Below are positions 1-8,573 of a stretch of DNA of 64,000 bases, piece after piece. Made by a program: the position numbers and the translations under genes. The stretch lies in assembly GCA_028821575.1 (NCBI GenBank), contig JAPPFW010000007.1, forward strand, positions 1-64,000, written 5' to 3'. The stretch's first letter is position 1; every line of letters starts with the position of its first letter. The notes beneath the pieces were generated by a model that searched no databases, had not been told where the DNA came from, and saw nothing but the letters and a program-made list of their open reading frames with translations. The DNA comes from a bacterium. GTDB lineage: Bacteria; Actinomycetota; Acidimicrobiia; Spongiisociales; Spongiisociaceae.

Positions 1-24
1 GGCAACACACGCGCCGGTGTCTAT

Positions 25-111
25 TCGGGTCAGACCCGCCCCCCGGTCCCGGGGGGCCAGCCCGATCATCGCAGCGACCCCCCACCAAACAGGGCTAATC
101 CAGTATGAGTG
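25..111. repeat. Imperfect direct repeat, copy 1
   Basis: About 87 bp that recur at 214-300 with a handful of substitutions and one or two indels. Shared blocks include GATCATCGCAGCG and CCAGTATGAGTG. The copies lie about 190 bp apart in decayed phage-like DNA. They may be remnants of a duplicated integration site or of the integrase end. The spacing and similarity are visible; the origin is inference. Confidence 0.6.
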
Positions 112-213
112 TGTCTACAAAGTCACATCCGCTCCGAGGCCAGAACCCCAACCCCAGACCGGGGGGACAGGCCGACAGATCCCCACAAAGGCGCTCCACA
201 CGCCGGATTTCGC

Positions 214-300
214 TCGGGTCAGACCCGCCCCCCCGGTCCAACGGGCCACCCCGATCATCGCAGCGGCCCCCCAACAAACAGGGCATATCCAGTATGAGTG
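214..300. repeat. Imperfect direct repeat, copy 2
   Basis: Second copy of the repeat at 25-111. It ends with CCAGTATGAGTG directly at the edge of the integrase-like fragment on the minus strand. Confidence 0.6.
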
Positions 301-492
301 ATTTTCAATGATCGTCAACAGCGCCGCCGCGATAGCGTCCCCGGCCGGGTTGTCCACCCGGTATCCCTGCGCGATCGCCCAACGCATCACCGTGCCGATC
401 CGCTGACGTACCCGCCTTGCCGTCTCTGGACGGGATGCCAGATCGGCAACAGACAAGCCATCACATGCGCGGTGGTGATCCGATCGGCACAA
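298..492 (-). pseudogene. Tyrosine-integrase fragment (phage or ICE type)
   Basis: The minus-strand translation contains ETARRVRQRIGTVMRWAIAQ and a following NPAGDAI. This is the typical core-binding (SAM-like) stretch before the catalytic domain in P4/phage-type tyrosine recombinases. No catalytic domain with R..H-x-x-R..Y follows in any frame; the reading frame instead runs into the direct repeat. This is therefore a broken remnant. Family membership rests on about 45 residues only, so confidence is moderate. Confidence 0.5.
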
Positions 493-529
493 CGGTCACG
501 CACCGAGCTAGGCCACGCCTCGGGCGCCT

Positions 530-960
530 TTCGCCTCGATGTGTTCGGGGCGGTGCTCGGTGCCTGCGGGGAACCCTTATCTCTCTACACCGACGCGGAC
601 GGAGCCGCGCAACGCGAAGCCTTCCGCCGGTTCTTCACCACCGCGGTGCAACCCGCGGCCGAGGTGTTGGCCTGCCGAGGAGCCGATATCGAACAAGTCC
701 CTGGCCAGCCCCCGCATCGTAGAACGCGCGTAGCTTGCCAGCAGCAATCTCGTGGAGTCGGCTACCGGCACCGCCTTGGCCTGCCAGCGTCGGTGCCAAG
801 CTCGACGCTCCGCTATCCCTCCGCTTCGAGAGCCTCTACGCCCATGACCTCGCCGGGCGCGCCGAAGCCTTCCCGAAACTCGCCGCCGGCGGGATGGCCA
901 TACCCGGCGCCTCGACCTATCCGGTCTGGCGGTGGCGAGTGAGGTCTAACGCGGCCTTCA
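530..960 (+). pseudogene. Frameshifted phage portal protein remnant
   Basis: Two forward frames carry pieces that resemble the C-terminal part of HK97-type portal proteins: DADGAAQREAFRRFF in one frame, then KLDAPLSLRFESLYAHDLAG followed by RAEAFPKLAAGG in another. The order is right for a portal C-terminus, but the pieces are in different frames and have no intact start or end. I read it as prophage debris next to the integrase fragment. The family call is from memory of the motif, so it is tentative. Confidence 0.4.
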
Positions 961-1520
961 CGATCCGGCGCCTCAACGATCTAGGGAGAGAAGACGGGAC
1001 GCCCAGCTACGAGGTGGGGAGCTTGGGGCCGTTCCTGGCGTGGTACACGGAGGCAATGCCCGCCGACGAGGCCAGGGGCCGGGGCGCCCTACATCGACCA
1101 CCTGGCCGACCGCTACCACCAGGCCGGTGAGCCGACCCTAAGGGGATGAGGTACGGGTGATCCTCCACGGCGGGCGGCTTCTCGAGAGTTCGAGGTCGAT
1201 TACGTGAGAGCCCGACCGGCCCTGGTGGTCTCCACCACTACCCGACCAGGCTAAAAAGCGGACCGAGGAAGCCGCGTGACCCACGGGGCAACCCGGTTGC
1301 CTCAGGCTTGGCACCCGGTACCATGGAACTGGATGAGCACCGATAGAGTCACCTCGGACACGGGCTTACAATCCAAGCGTTTTGTGAACTCGCAGCGAGA
1401 CCGCGAGCAGAGTGGTTTCAGGAATTCGTTCAGTTGGAATTGTGGTGGCGCAGAGGAGCAAGCGGTATATGCGTCCTCTGGTAGTACTCGAATGAGTACC
1501 GAGTTTAACTTATAACGCTG
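961..1520. other. Non-coding stretch, no gene supported
   Basis: About 560 bp between the portal remnant and the broken dprA. ORFs here (for example 1276-1515) have no recognisable features. Base composition becomes visibly less GC-rich towards 1340-1520, unlike the flanking core genes, which fits acquired DNA. Confidence 0.5.
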
Positions 1521-2168
1521 TTACCTGGGGATACTATGCCCTATCCGGTTGTGGGGAGGGAAGCGCCACCCCAGCGGTCGAGCACCCGGAGGGGACTCGC
1601 TCCAGACCGTTCCACTGCGATCGAGGAGCGACCTGCCCAGGTCCCGGTGGTTCCGCGGGTACCACACGTCGACGCCCGAACCGAGCACCGCGACACCCGG
1701 GCTCGGCCCGTTCAGCGATCCGCGGTGGGCTGCTCCGTCGATGCCCTTGGCCAGCCCGCTGACGACCGACCAACCGGCCCTCGATACGGCCCGGCCGTAG
1801 CTCTCCGCCAGGCGCCTGCCGTAGGTCGTACACGCCCGTGTGCCGACGATCGCGACCGCGGTTCCGCTGAAGTCCTGTCCGCGCTGGAAGAGGAACAGGG
1901 GAGAGTCGGGCAGTTCGCGCAGGCGTTGCGGGAACCTCGGGTCGTCCCGCGCCAGGAAGTCGATCCCTGCGTCCCGCATTTCTTCCCTTCGCTGCTCCGC
2001 CGGGACACGGGCGGCTTCCCGGGCGGCCGCCGGGACGGTGAGATCCCCGTGCTCGATCCGTGCCAGGACCCGGCCGGGGGAGCCCGTCTTGGATACCAGC
2101 TCGCGCAGCCTGTCCGGGTGCATCCCCACGTGGGCCAGCCGTATGAGTGCGTCCTCGGAGGGTTTCAT
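1521..2168 (-). pseudogene. dprA: DprA (DNA processing protein A), truncated at the C-terminus
   Basis: DprA binds incoming single-stranded DNA and loads RecA in transformation. An N-terminal helical region (about 1-65) is followed by the Rossmann-like DprA fold, with VAIVGTRACTTYG near residue 105, SGLAKGIDGAAHRG near 140 and GSGVDVWYPRNH near 165. Homology runs to about residue 209 (FPPHNRI) and then stops after six unrelated residues. Full-length DprA continues for roughly 80-150 residues, including the end of the fold and usually a winged helix. The start overlaps the yifB stop by 4 nt, as in an intact operon. The 3' end was probably replaced by the mobile DNA at 1-1540; function is doubtful. 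Confidence 0.85.
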
Positions 2169-3637
2169 GGCGAGCCCCTGAGGACCAGGGCCTGGGATGC
2201 GTGTTCCTCCTTCACCGGCCCGGACCCGTCGAGATCGGCGATGGTGCGGGCCAGCCGCCGCACACGGTCGAATCCACGGCCGGTGAGGGCGCCATGCCGC
2301 AGTGCTCCCTCGATGAGCCGCTCGGCCCCGGTCGCCATCTCCAGGGCATCGAGGTGACGCCGGGCCAGGTCACGGTTACGCCGTCCCCGGGCCTGCTGGG
2401 CGCTCACCGCCATCGCGACACGCCCTGCAACCTGGTGGCTCGGCTCCTCGGGCGGCCCGATCATGGCATCGGGGTCCACGGGATTCACCTGCACTCGGAT
2501 GTCGAACCGGTCGAGCAGCGGTCCCGACAGGCGGCGCCGGTAGCGTTGCACCATCCGGTCGGTGCAGACGCAGCCCTGGCGGAAGTTGCCGTTGAACCCG
2601 CACGGGCATGGGTTGGTGGCGGCCACCAGCTGCACCGCGGCGGGAAAGGTGACCGAAGCCCCTTTCCTGGCGATGGTCACACGGCCCTCCTCGAGCGGCT
2701 GGCGTAGGGCGTCAAGCAGGTGGGGACGGAACTCACCGAGTTCGTCGAGGAAAAGGACTCCCCTGTGAGCCATGCTGATCTCGCCCGGCACCGGTATCCC
2801 GGAGCCTCCGCCGATCACCGCCGCGGTGGTCGCGGTGTGGTGGGGTGAACGGATGGGCGGCTTGGAGAGGCAGGTGCGGGAACGGCCCGCCGCCGACCAA
2901 ACCTGCGCGACTTCCAGCGCGGACGTGTGGTCCAGGTCGGGTAGGACACCGGGCAGGCACCTGGCGAGCATCGTCTTGCCGGCGCCCGGGGGTCCGGACA
3001 GGAGCATGTGATGCCCGCCTGCGGCCGCTACTTCGAGTGCCCGCTTGGCGAGAGGCTGGCCGCGGACCTCGGCGAGGTCCTCCAGGTCGGTCCTCTCGCG
3101 GGCGGGAGGCGGCGGCGGGGGCGAGTCGACCTCTCCCAGGGCGGCTGAGATCGCGCCGGCGAGGGTTCCCACCATCTGCACGTCGGCCGACGGGACCACG
3201 CTCGCCTCGGTAGCCGCCTCGGCCGGGAGCAGGCAGCGTTTCCCCATCCTGGCGGCGACCACGGCCGCGCCGAGACCGCCCCTCGCCGTCCGGAGGCTGC
3301 CGTCCAGCGCCAGTTCCCCCATCGCCACGACGTTGCACGCCCCGGCCGGGATCTCACCGGCTGCGGCGAGCAGGGCCAGGGCTATGGGGAGGTCATACGC
3401 ACTCCCCGACTTGGGTAGGTAGGCGGGCGCCAGGTTGACGGTCACCGAACGGGCCGGGAACCGGTATCCGGAAACCGACATGGCGGCCAGCACCCGGTCC
3501 TTCGCCTCGCGGACCGCGGTATCGGGTAGGCCGACCACGTTGAGCCGACCCTTCTCTCCTCCTCCTACGTGAGCCTCCACACTGACGGCGCGCGCCTCCA
3601 CACCGACCAGTGCTACGGAGTTGGTTGAAGCAAACAT
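2165..3637 (-). CDS. YifB/ComM-family Mg-chelatase-like AAA+ ATPase
   Basis: A hexameric AAA+ helicase-like protein; ComM promotes branch migration during natural transformation. The N-terminal Lon-protease-like S5 fold (about 1-170) starts MFASTNSVALVGVEA. The AAA+ core has Walker A GPPGAGKTMLARCLPG near residue 217, Walker B GVLFLDELGEF, the sensor stretch VAATNPCPCG, and a C-terminal Mg_chelatase_C region. 490 aa is normal. It lies upstream of dprA with a 4-nt ATGA overlap, the usual yraN-yifB-dprA order. It looks intact although its partner dprA is not. Confidence 0.92.
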   Translation of the reverse strand: MFASTNSVALVGVEARAVSVEAHVGGGEKGRLNVVGLPDTAVREAKDRVLAAMSVSGYRFPARSVTVNLAPAYLPKSGSAYDLPIALALLAAAGEIPAGACNVVAMGELALDGSLRTARGGLGAAVVAARMGKRCLLPAEAATEASVVPSADVQMVGTLAGAISAALGEVDSPPPPPPARERTDLEDLAEVRGQPLAKRALEVAAAGGHHMLLSGPPGAGKTMLARCLPGVLPDLDHTSALEVAQVWSAAGRSRTCLSKPPIRSPHHTATTAAVIGGGSGIPVPGEISMAHRGVLFLDELGEFRPHLLDALRQPLEEGRVTIARKGASVTFPAAVQLVAATNPCPCGFNGNFRQGCVCTDRMVQRYRRRLSGPLLDRFDIRVQVNPVDPDAMIGPPEEPSHQVAGRVAMAVSAQQARGRRNRDLARRHLDALEMATGAERLIEGALRHGALTGRGFDRVRRLARTIADLDGSGPVKEEHASQALVLRGSP

Positions 3638-3714
3638 GGTTTCGAAGGTAAGGCGGGTGTGTGACAGAACTCCGAGGGAGCCTTCGATGTCCCCGGCTGC
3701 GATACCATCAGCCT

Positions 3715-3828
3715 ATGGGATTCAATCCGTTCCGGAAACACGAGCGAAGCACCGCCGATCTCGTGATGGTGGTGGGCACGGTGCTCGTGACGGCGGCCCT
3801 GGTGATATGGGCGTTCATGGGCGGGTGA
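3715..3828 (+). CDS. Small single-pass membrane protein (37 aa)
   Basis: Too short for the ORF track. The peptide starts MGFNPFRKHERSTADL, a basic amphipathic N-terminus, followed by a single hydrophobic segment from about residue 18 to 35 (VMVVGTVLVTAALVIWAF). It lies divergent from yifB, and its TGA overlaps the GTG of the next small gene. No Shine-Dalgarno sequence is seen, but TACCAT about 6 nt upstream could be a -10 box of a leaderless transcript. The coding case is the clean membrane-protein pattern and the coupling; the function is unknown. Confidence 0.55.
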   Translation: MGFNPFRKHERSTADLVMVVGTVLVTAALVIWAFMGG

Positions 3829-4016
3829 CCGTCCGCCACGTCCAGCCCGCGTCGGCTACCAAGCCCTACCTCTGCCCGGGATGCGAGGGGGTGATCGCCG
3901 AGCGGAGATTCCACCTGGTGGTGGTCCCGGATGACGAACCCGATCTACGGCGCCACTGGCACCACGGCTGCTGGTACAAGGAGCAGCGCCGCGTGACCGG
4001 CCGCCCCTCCCGTTAG
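3825..4016 (+). CDS. Small zinc-ribbon-like conserved protein
   Basis: 63 aa from a GTG that overlaps the previous stop (GTGA); an in-frame ATG at 3807 is the alternative start. It carries CPGCEGVIAERRFHLVV and, later, HWHHGCWYKEQRR: two Cys in CxxC plus His/Cys, a plausible metal site. The PYLCPGC...HLV pattern occurs in small actinobacterial proteins often mis-annotated as ATP/GTP-binding protein. The role is unknown. It probably forms a two-gene unit with the 37-aa membrane peptide. Confidence 0.65.
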   Translation: MTVRHVQPASATKPYLCPGCEGVIAERRFHLVVVPDDEPDLRRHWHHGCWYKEQRRVTGRPSR

Positions 4017-4207
4017 GAGAGTGCAGAGCCGTTGCCCGTTGTCCGTTGGCCTGTTCCCCGCTGCCGGCTGGTGCGATCGTGTTCGGCTGACGGTGGACCG
4101 CTTGTCCGTCGCCCGTACAACTCTTGACGGTACTCGGTTGGCGAGCTATATCCGGGTAACGATGAAGCCAGGTGTGGTAGCCGTTTGCCGCCACCAGCCG
4201 CCAGCCA
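4017..4207. other. Intergenic, short degenerate repeats
   Basis: About 190 bp with no gene. The first part (about 4028-4075) is a run of related short words (GCCGTTGCCCGTTG, GTCCGTTGG, GTTCCCCG), like the degenerate word-repeats seen at other gene boundaries in this window. Confidence 0.4.
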
Positions 4208-4555
4208 CTAGGCGACCCTCCGGTGCCATTCGATCGTTGCCCCGTCGGGACCGAACACGACCGTGACCAGATCAACCCGAAGAATCCCCAGCGAGCGGGC
4301 CGAGCGCAGCACCCGGTCGGCCTTGCGGTCGGTGAAGTTCCAGCGGGGGTGGTGGTTCACCGACGCCATGCCAGCTTTGACCTCGACCGCGAAACAGCCG
4401 CTGGCGTCAGTGGCCACGAGGTCGATCTCGCCCCTGCCGGCCGCCACGTTGCGGCCTTCGATCCTGGCTCCGTGCCGCACCAGGAAGGCGGCGGCGACCC
4501 ACTCCCCCAGCGACCCCAAGAGCCCGCGGTGGCTGCTGATCGGCGTCTCGCGCAA
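4208..4555 (-). CDS. yraN: UPF0102 family YraN-like nuclease-fold protein
   Basis: 115 aa with the family hallmarks: G..GE..AA.FL near residues 14-26, then RNVAAGRGEIDLVATD and FAVEVKAG, which form the restriction-endonuclease-like D...ExK core (E-I-D-L and V-E-V-K). The molecular role is not settled. It sits between lepB and yifB as in many bacteria, but the rnhB gene that often comes between is absent; 175 bp separate it from lepB. Confidence 0.9.
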   Translation of the reverse strand: MRETPISSHRGLLGSLGEWVAAAFLVRHGARIEGRNVAAGRGEIDLVATDASGCFAVEVKAGMASVNHHPRWNFTDRKADRVLRSARSLGILRVDLVTVVFGPDGATIEWHRRVA

Positions 4556-4730
4556 CTCGGTGCTCCTCCGGGGATCGGGTGGATCTCCAAGCTAGGCGGG
4601 GGCTGTGACATTGCTTTCTTCGGGTGGTTGGGTGTTAGACGGGCTGGTCGCCGGCGGCCTCCGCGGTTCCTTTGAGGTAGGTGGGACTCGCTCGTCCCGT
4701 GCCGTGTGTCTGGTGTCAGGTCGTGTGTAG

Positions 4731-5429
4731 CTAGAGGGCGTCCCAGCGCGGGACCGGCCATATTCGGACGAACGCCCTCCCGATGACATCGTCCATCGGG
4801 ACCGGGCCGAAGCGGCGGCTATCCTGGCTGTTGTCGCGGTTGTCCCCCATCACCCACACGTGGTCGCTCGGCACGTACCGGGGGGCCAGGTCATTCATGT
4901 AGTAACCCGGTTCCAGGTACGACTCGTCGATCGCCGCGCCGTTCACCCAGACCTGGTTGTTGCGGATCTCCAACCGATCCCCACCCACCGCGATCACCCG
5001 CTTGATGAGGTCCTCGACGCGGGCGGTGCGCACGCCCACCGCTTCGAAGACGTTCCTCACCATCGTCTCCCAGAGTGTCTCGGGGCGTTCCTCGGTGACG
5101 AGGGGGGAATCGAACACGATCAGGTCGCCGTGCTCAGGACCGTGAAACCGGTAGGCCAGCTTGCTGACCAGGACCCGGTCGTCGATCTCGAGGGTAGGGA
5201 GCATCGACGGCGAGGGGATGAAGAAGGCCTGCATGAGGAAGGTCTTGATGAGGATCGCCAGCGCGAGGGCGATGACGATGACGCCGGGCAACTCACGGAA
5301 GAAACGGGACCAGGGGCTACGGTCGCCCACCCCTCCCCCATCGGGGCCCGGCCTGCCCGGCATCTCTTCGCCATCGGGCGGGAATCGGTTGGCCGTGTCG
5401 GTCACGAGGAGGTGGCCATCGCTCGGCAT
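4731..5429 (-). CDS. lepB: Signal peptidase I
   Basis: Membrane-bound serine/lysine protease that removes Sec and Tat signal peptides outside the membrane. 232 aa: a Pro/Gly-rich cytoplasmic N-terminus (about 1-44), one transmembrane helix (about 46-66, VIVIALALAILIKTFLM), then IPSPSMLPTL with catalytic Ser75, LIKRVIAVGGD with general-base Lys143, and the box-E motif GDNRDNSQDSR. It starts 21 bp downstream of the rplS stop, so it is probably cotranscribed. Confidence 0.96.
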   Translation of the reverse strand: MPSDGHLLVTDTANRFPPDGEEMPGRPGPDGGGVGDRSPWSRFFRELPGVIVIALALAILIKTFLMQAFFIPSPSMLPTLEIDDRVLVSKLAYRFHGPEHGDLIVFDSPLVTEERPETLWETMVRNVFEAVGVRTARVEDLIKRVIAVGGDRLEIRNNQVWVNGAAIDESYLEPGYYMNDLAPRYVPSDHVWVMGDNRDNSQDSRRFGPVPMDDVIGRAFVRIWPVPRWDAL

Positions 5430-5450
5430 CGAGCGGCCGCCCTGGACCGG

Positions 5451-5792
5451 CTAGCGCCGTTCCTTGATGCGGGCGGCCTTGCCCACCCTGCCTCGCAGGT
5501 AGTACAGCTTGGCGCTGCGCACGCGACCGCGCCGGACAACCTCGATCCTCTGGATGATTGGGGCATGGACCGGGAACACCCTCTCGACGCCGATCCCGAA
5601 GCTGATCTTGCGGACCGTGAAGGTTTCGCACAGTCCGCCGCCGTCACGGGCGAGCACCACACCTTCGAATACCTGGACACGCTCGCGACCGCCTTCCACC
5701 ACCCGGACGTGAACCTTCACCGTGTCACCCGGACGGAATTCGGGAATGTCTTCCCTGAGGTGGGCGCGCTCAACATATTGGAGGTCGTTCAT
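5451..5792 (-). CDS. rplS: 50S ribosomal protein L19
   Basis: 113 aa from the ATG at 5792, chosen because GAGGAGACC lies just upstream and the protein then begins [15 protein letters not shown]. The track ORF starts 24 codons earlier without need. Family features: [21 protein letters not shown], and ESVFP-like [11 protein letters not shown] followed by the basic [16 protein letters not shown]19 sits at the 30S-50S interface. It follows trmD after 123 bp and precedes lepB. Confidence 0.97.
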   Translation of the reverse strand: MNDLQYVERAHLREDIPEFRPGDTVKVHVRVVEGGRERVQVFEGVVLARDGGGLCETFTVRKISFGIGVERVFPVHAPIIQRIEVVRRGRVRSAKLYYLRGRVGKAARIKERR

Positions 5793-5915
5793 CGAGGTCT
5801 CCTCACGATCGCGATCCTGGTCGCCCGCGACCCGGTTGGTTCGAAGGCTCGTGGGGACCGCCACGGGACCCGGCCCGCAACAAAGGTGCAGTCTACCGCG
5901 TGCGCGGTGGTCTTA

Positions 5916-6596
5916 CTAATGCCGGGGCGGATACTCCCCCAGCAGATCGGGACGCCGGGATCTGGTGCGCTCGATCCGCTGTTCGGCGCGCCATGCCGCG
6001 ATCCGTCCGTGGTCGCCCGACAGGAGCACGGGCGGTACCGGGCGGTCGCGGAACACGGCGGGGCGGGTGTACTGTGGCTCCTCCAGGAGCCCGTCTCGGA
6101 ACGACTCGATCTCGATGGAGGCCGGGTTGCCGAGCACACCCGGAAGCAGCCGAGCCACCCCTTCGATGACCGACACGGCAGCCGCCTCACCGCCCGCCAG
6201 CACGTAGTCGCCCAGGGATACCTCCTCGTCGATCGACGCCTCGGTGAACCGCTCGTCGACTCCCTCGTAGCGCCCGCAGACCAGCGTCAGCGAATCGAGC
6301 GTCGCCCAGTGGTCGAGGGTCGCCTGGTCCAGGCGGTGTCCCGCCGGTGTCAGCAGGACCCGGTGGGAGTCCTCCCGGCCCTCGACGGCGTCGGTGAGCG
6401 GGCCGGCCATGAGCACCATCCCGGCTCCCCCGCCGAACGGGGCGTCGTCGACCTGGCGGTGGTTGCCCACGCCGTACTCCCGGAGCGCTACCAACTCGAC
6501 ATCGAGAACTCCCGCCGCCACCGCCCTCGCGACCGTCCCCACCGCGAGCGGACCCTCGAAGTAGGCGGGGAACAGGGTGATGACCGCTATGTGCAC
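5916..6596 (-). CDS. trmD: tRNA (guanine-N1)-methyltransferase TrmD
   Basis: Methylates G37 of tRNAs with a G at position 36, using SAM, to prevent +1 frameshifting. 226 aa, starting MHIAVITLFPAYFEG. Trefoil-knot SPOUT motifs are LVCGRYEGVDER and SLGDYVLAGGE, followed by LLPGVLGN and the C-terminal LLEEPQYTRP. It is next to rplS as usual, but its normal upstream neighbour rimM is 5 kb away because cofGH and sulP intervene. Confidence 0.97.
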   Translation of the reverse strand: MHIAVITLFPAYFEGPLAVGTVARAVAAGVLDVELVALREYGVGNHRQVDDAPFGGGAGMVLMAGPLTDAVEGREDSHRVLLTPAGHRLDQATLDHWATLDSLTLVCGRYEGVDERFTEASIDEEVSLGDYVLAGGEAAAVSVIEGVARLLPGVLGNPASIEIESFRDGLLEEPQYTRPAVFRDRPVPPVLLSGDHGRIAAWRAEQRIERTRSRRPDLLGEYPPRH

Positions 6597-6680
6597 GGGT
6601 GATCCATGCCGGGCGCCCGCTGCGGCTCTCCTATCCGGGCCGGCCGGTTGCGCCGAGCGCGGCGGTGCGGCGCATAGCCA

Positions 6681-8573
6681 CTACCGCACCACGGGAAGCG
6701 GCGTCTCATCGATGAGCTCGTACAGGGTGGAACGCCGCCTGGGAACGCGCCCGGATCCCGAGATGAGCTGTTCGAACTCCTCCGCGTCGACCTCCTGGCC
6801 GTGCGAGGCGCCGGCGGCTCTCGAGATGGTCTCATTCATGAGGGTCCCGCCGAAGTCGTTGCACCCGGCCTCCAGCAGCCGGGCAGCGCCGTCGAGGCCC
6901 AGCTTGACCCAGGAGGCCTGGATGTTGGGGACGAGGCCGTCCAGAGCCAGCCGGGCGACCGCGTGGACGAGCACCACCTCATCCCAGGTTGGTCCCGGCC
7001 GGGCCCGGCCTCTCAGATAGATCGGCGCTCCCATGTGGACGAACGGGAGCGGTACGAGTTCGGTGAACCCACCGGTCCGGCGCTGGATCTCGCGGATCAC
7101 CTCCAGGTGGTTGGCCCAGGCGAGGGGATCGTCGATATGCCCGAACATGATCGTGGAGGTCGACCTCAGCCCGAGTTCGTGGGCGATCAGCATCACCTCG
7201 GCCCACTGGGCGGTGCGGATCTTGTCGGGGCACAGATGCTTGCGGACGCGGTCGTCGAGGATCTCGGCCGCGGTGCCTGGCAGCGTACCCAGCCCGGCCT
7301 CCTTGAGCATCTGGAGGAACGCCCTGACCGTCATCCCCAGCGTCTCGGCGCCCTGCCAGACCTCCAACGGGGTGAAGCCATGAACGTGTATCCACGGGAC
7401 CGCTTCCTTGATGGACGAGAGGACGTCCACGTAGAACTGTCCCGTGAACTGCGGGTGGATGCCCCCTTGGAGGCAGACCTCGGTGGCCCCCCGTCCGGCG
7501 GCTTCGGTGGTGCGCCGGACGACCTCGTCGATGCTCATCAGGTAGGGGTCTCCTCGCAGGTTCAGGCTGCGCGGACCCTTGGAGAAGGCACAGAAACCGC
7601 ACCGGAAGTAGCAGACGTTGGTGTAGTTGATGTTGCGGTTGACCACGTACGTCACGGTGTCGCCGACCCGTTCCCGCCGGAGCGCATCGGCGGTAGCCGC
7701 TATGGCGTCGACATCGCTGCCACGAGCCGCCATCAAGGTGGCGGTCTCCTCCACCGAGGGAGGTGATCCTTCCAGCGACGCCTCGAGGATGGTCCGCACC
7801 GCTCGGGTGGCGCCGCCGACACCTGGGCCCGCTGCCGCGGTCCACATCGCGTCCGGCCAGGCGGCCGAGAAGCGCCGCGGGTTCAGGGGTGGTTCGATCG
7901 GCATCCCCGGTGCCCACTCGTAACGGGGTCGGGCGTACCCGCCGCCGTCGATGAGGTTCAGGTAGACCTTGAACAGATCCTTCGGGAGCGACTTCCGCGC
8001 TTGGTTCACCGGGATGCGGGGAGGCACGGCCACCCGTTCCCCGAGGCGCCCGCCCACGACCTCGCGCAACTCGCCGATGCCCTCCGAGTCCCAGTCCCGG
8101 AGCAGGAGATCGGTGGCGCCCGCCTCGACGGCCGCCAGGGCATCGCCTACCGAGTCGACGAATGCCGACACCCGGGTGCCCATGGACGGCAGGGCGCAGA
8201 TCTCGGCTGCTTCGGCCACCCGGCTGCGGCCCGTCCGCAGGTAGGCGGCCTCCGACCTTGCAAGAGCGTCGACCACTGCTGCCCGGTCGGTGGTGTGGAT
8301 GACCGTTAGGCGCCACCCTGGAACGCCCGACTCGGACAGAGCCAGCGCATCCTCGGGCTCGACGACCCATCCGATGGCGCCGTCGCCGGTGTGACCGACC
8401 GCCACCGGGAGCACTCCCCCGGCTAGGCACGCGGCGATCGATTCGGGATCGGCGGAATCCAGTTCCAGGCCCGTGGTGCCCTCTGCCAGCCGGGTGGACG
8501 CAGTCACCTCGGTGAATTCCGTAGCCGGACGCAATCTGAAGAACGTGATATCGGCGGTAGCAGCCTCGGTCAT
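6681..8573 (-). CDS. cofH: FO synthase subunit CofH with a long N-terminal extension
   Basis: Radical-SAM enzyme that joins tyrosine to 5-amino-6-ribitylamino-uracil on the way to the deazaflavin FO of coenzyme F420. The canonical part begins near residue 258. The cluster motif NVCYFRCGFCAF has C321, C325 and C328; GGIHPQFTGQFYVD and PGTAAEILDD follow. The C-terminal part of about 372 residues equals a normal CofH. The first about 255 residues are extra: an alpha/beta pattern (LEGTTGLELD-like, AAVEAGATDLLLRDWDSEGI) that may be a degenerate TIM barrel of luciferase-like type, which is a guess. The start overlaps the cofG stop (ATGA). Confidence 0.9.
   Translation of the reverse strand: MTEAATADITFFRLRPATEFTEVTASTRLAEGTTGLELDSADPESIAACLAGGVLPVAVGHTGDGAIGWVVEPEDALALSESGVPGWRLTVIHTTDRAAVVDALARSEAAYLRTGRSRVAEAAEICALPSMGTRVSAFVDSVGDALAAVEAGATDLLLRDWDSEGIGELREVVGGRLGERVAVPPRIPVNQARKSLPKDLFKVYLNLIDGGGYARPRYEWAPGMPIEPPLNPRRFSAAWPDAMWTAAAGPGVGGATRAVRTILEASLEGSPPSVEETATLMAARGSDVDAIAATADALRRERVGDTVTYVVNRNINYTNVCYFRCGFCAFSKGPRSLNLRGDPYLMSIDEVVRRTTEAAGRGATEVCLQGGIHPQFTGQFYVDVLSSIKEAVPWIHVHGFTPLEVWQGAETLGMTVRAFLQMLKEAGLGTLPGTAAEILDDRVRKHLCPDKIRTAQWAEVMLIAHELGLRSTSTIMFGHIDDPLAWANHLEVIREIQRRTGGFTELVPLPFVHMGAPIYLRGRARPGPTWDEVVLVHAVARLALDGLVPNIQASWVKLGLDGAARLLEAGCNDFGGTLMNETISRAAGASHGQEVDAEEFEQLISGSGRVPRRRSTLYELIDETPLPVVR

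Noticed and set aside
4860-6602. 580-aa plus-strand ORF
   Set aside because: Antisense to lepB, rplS and trmD, His/Arg/Asp-rich, no family features; a GC-driven shadow.
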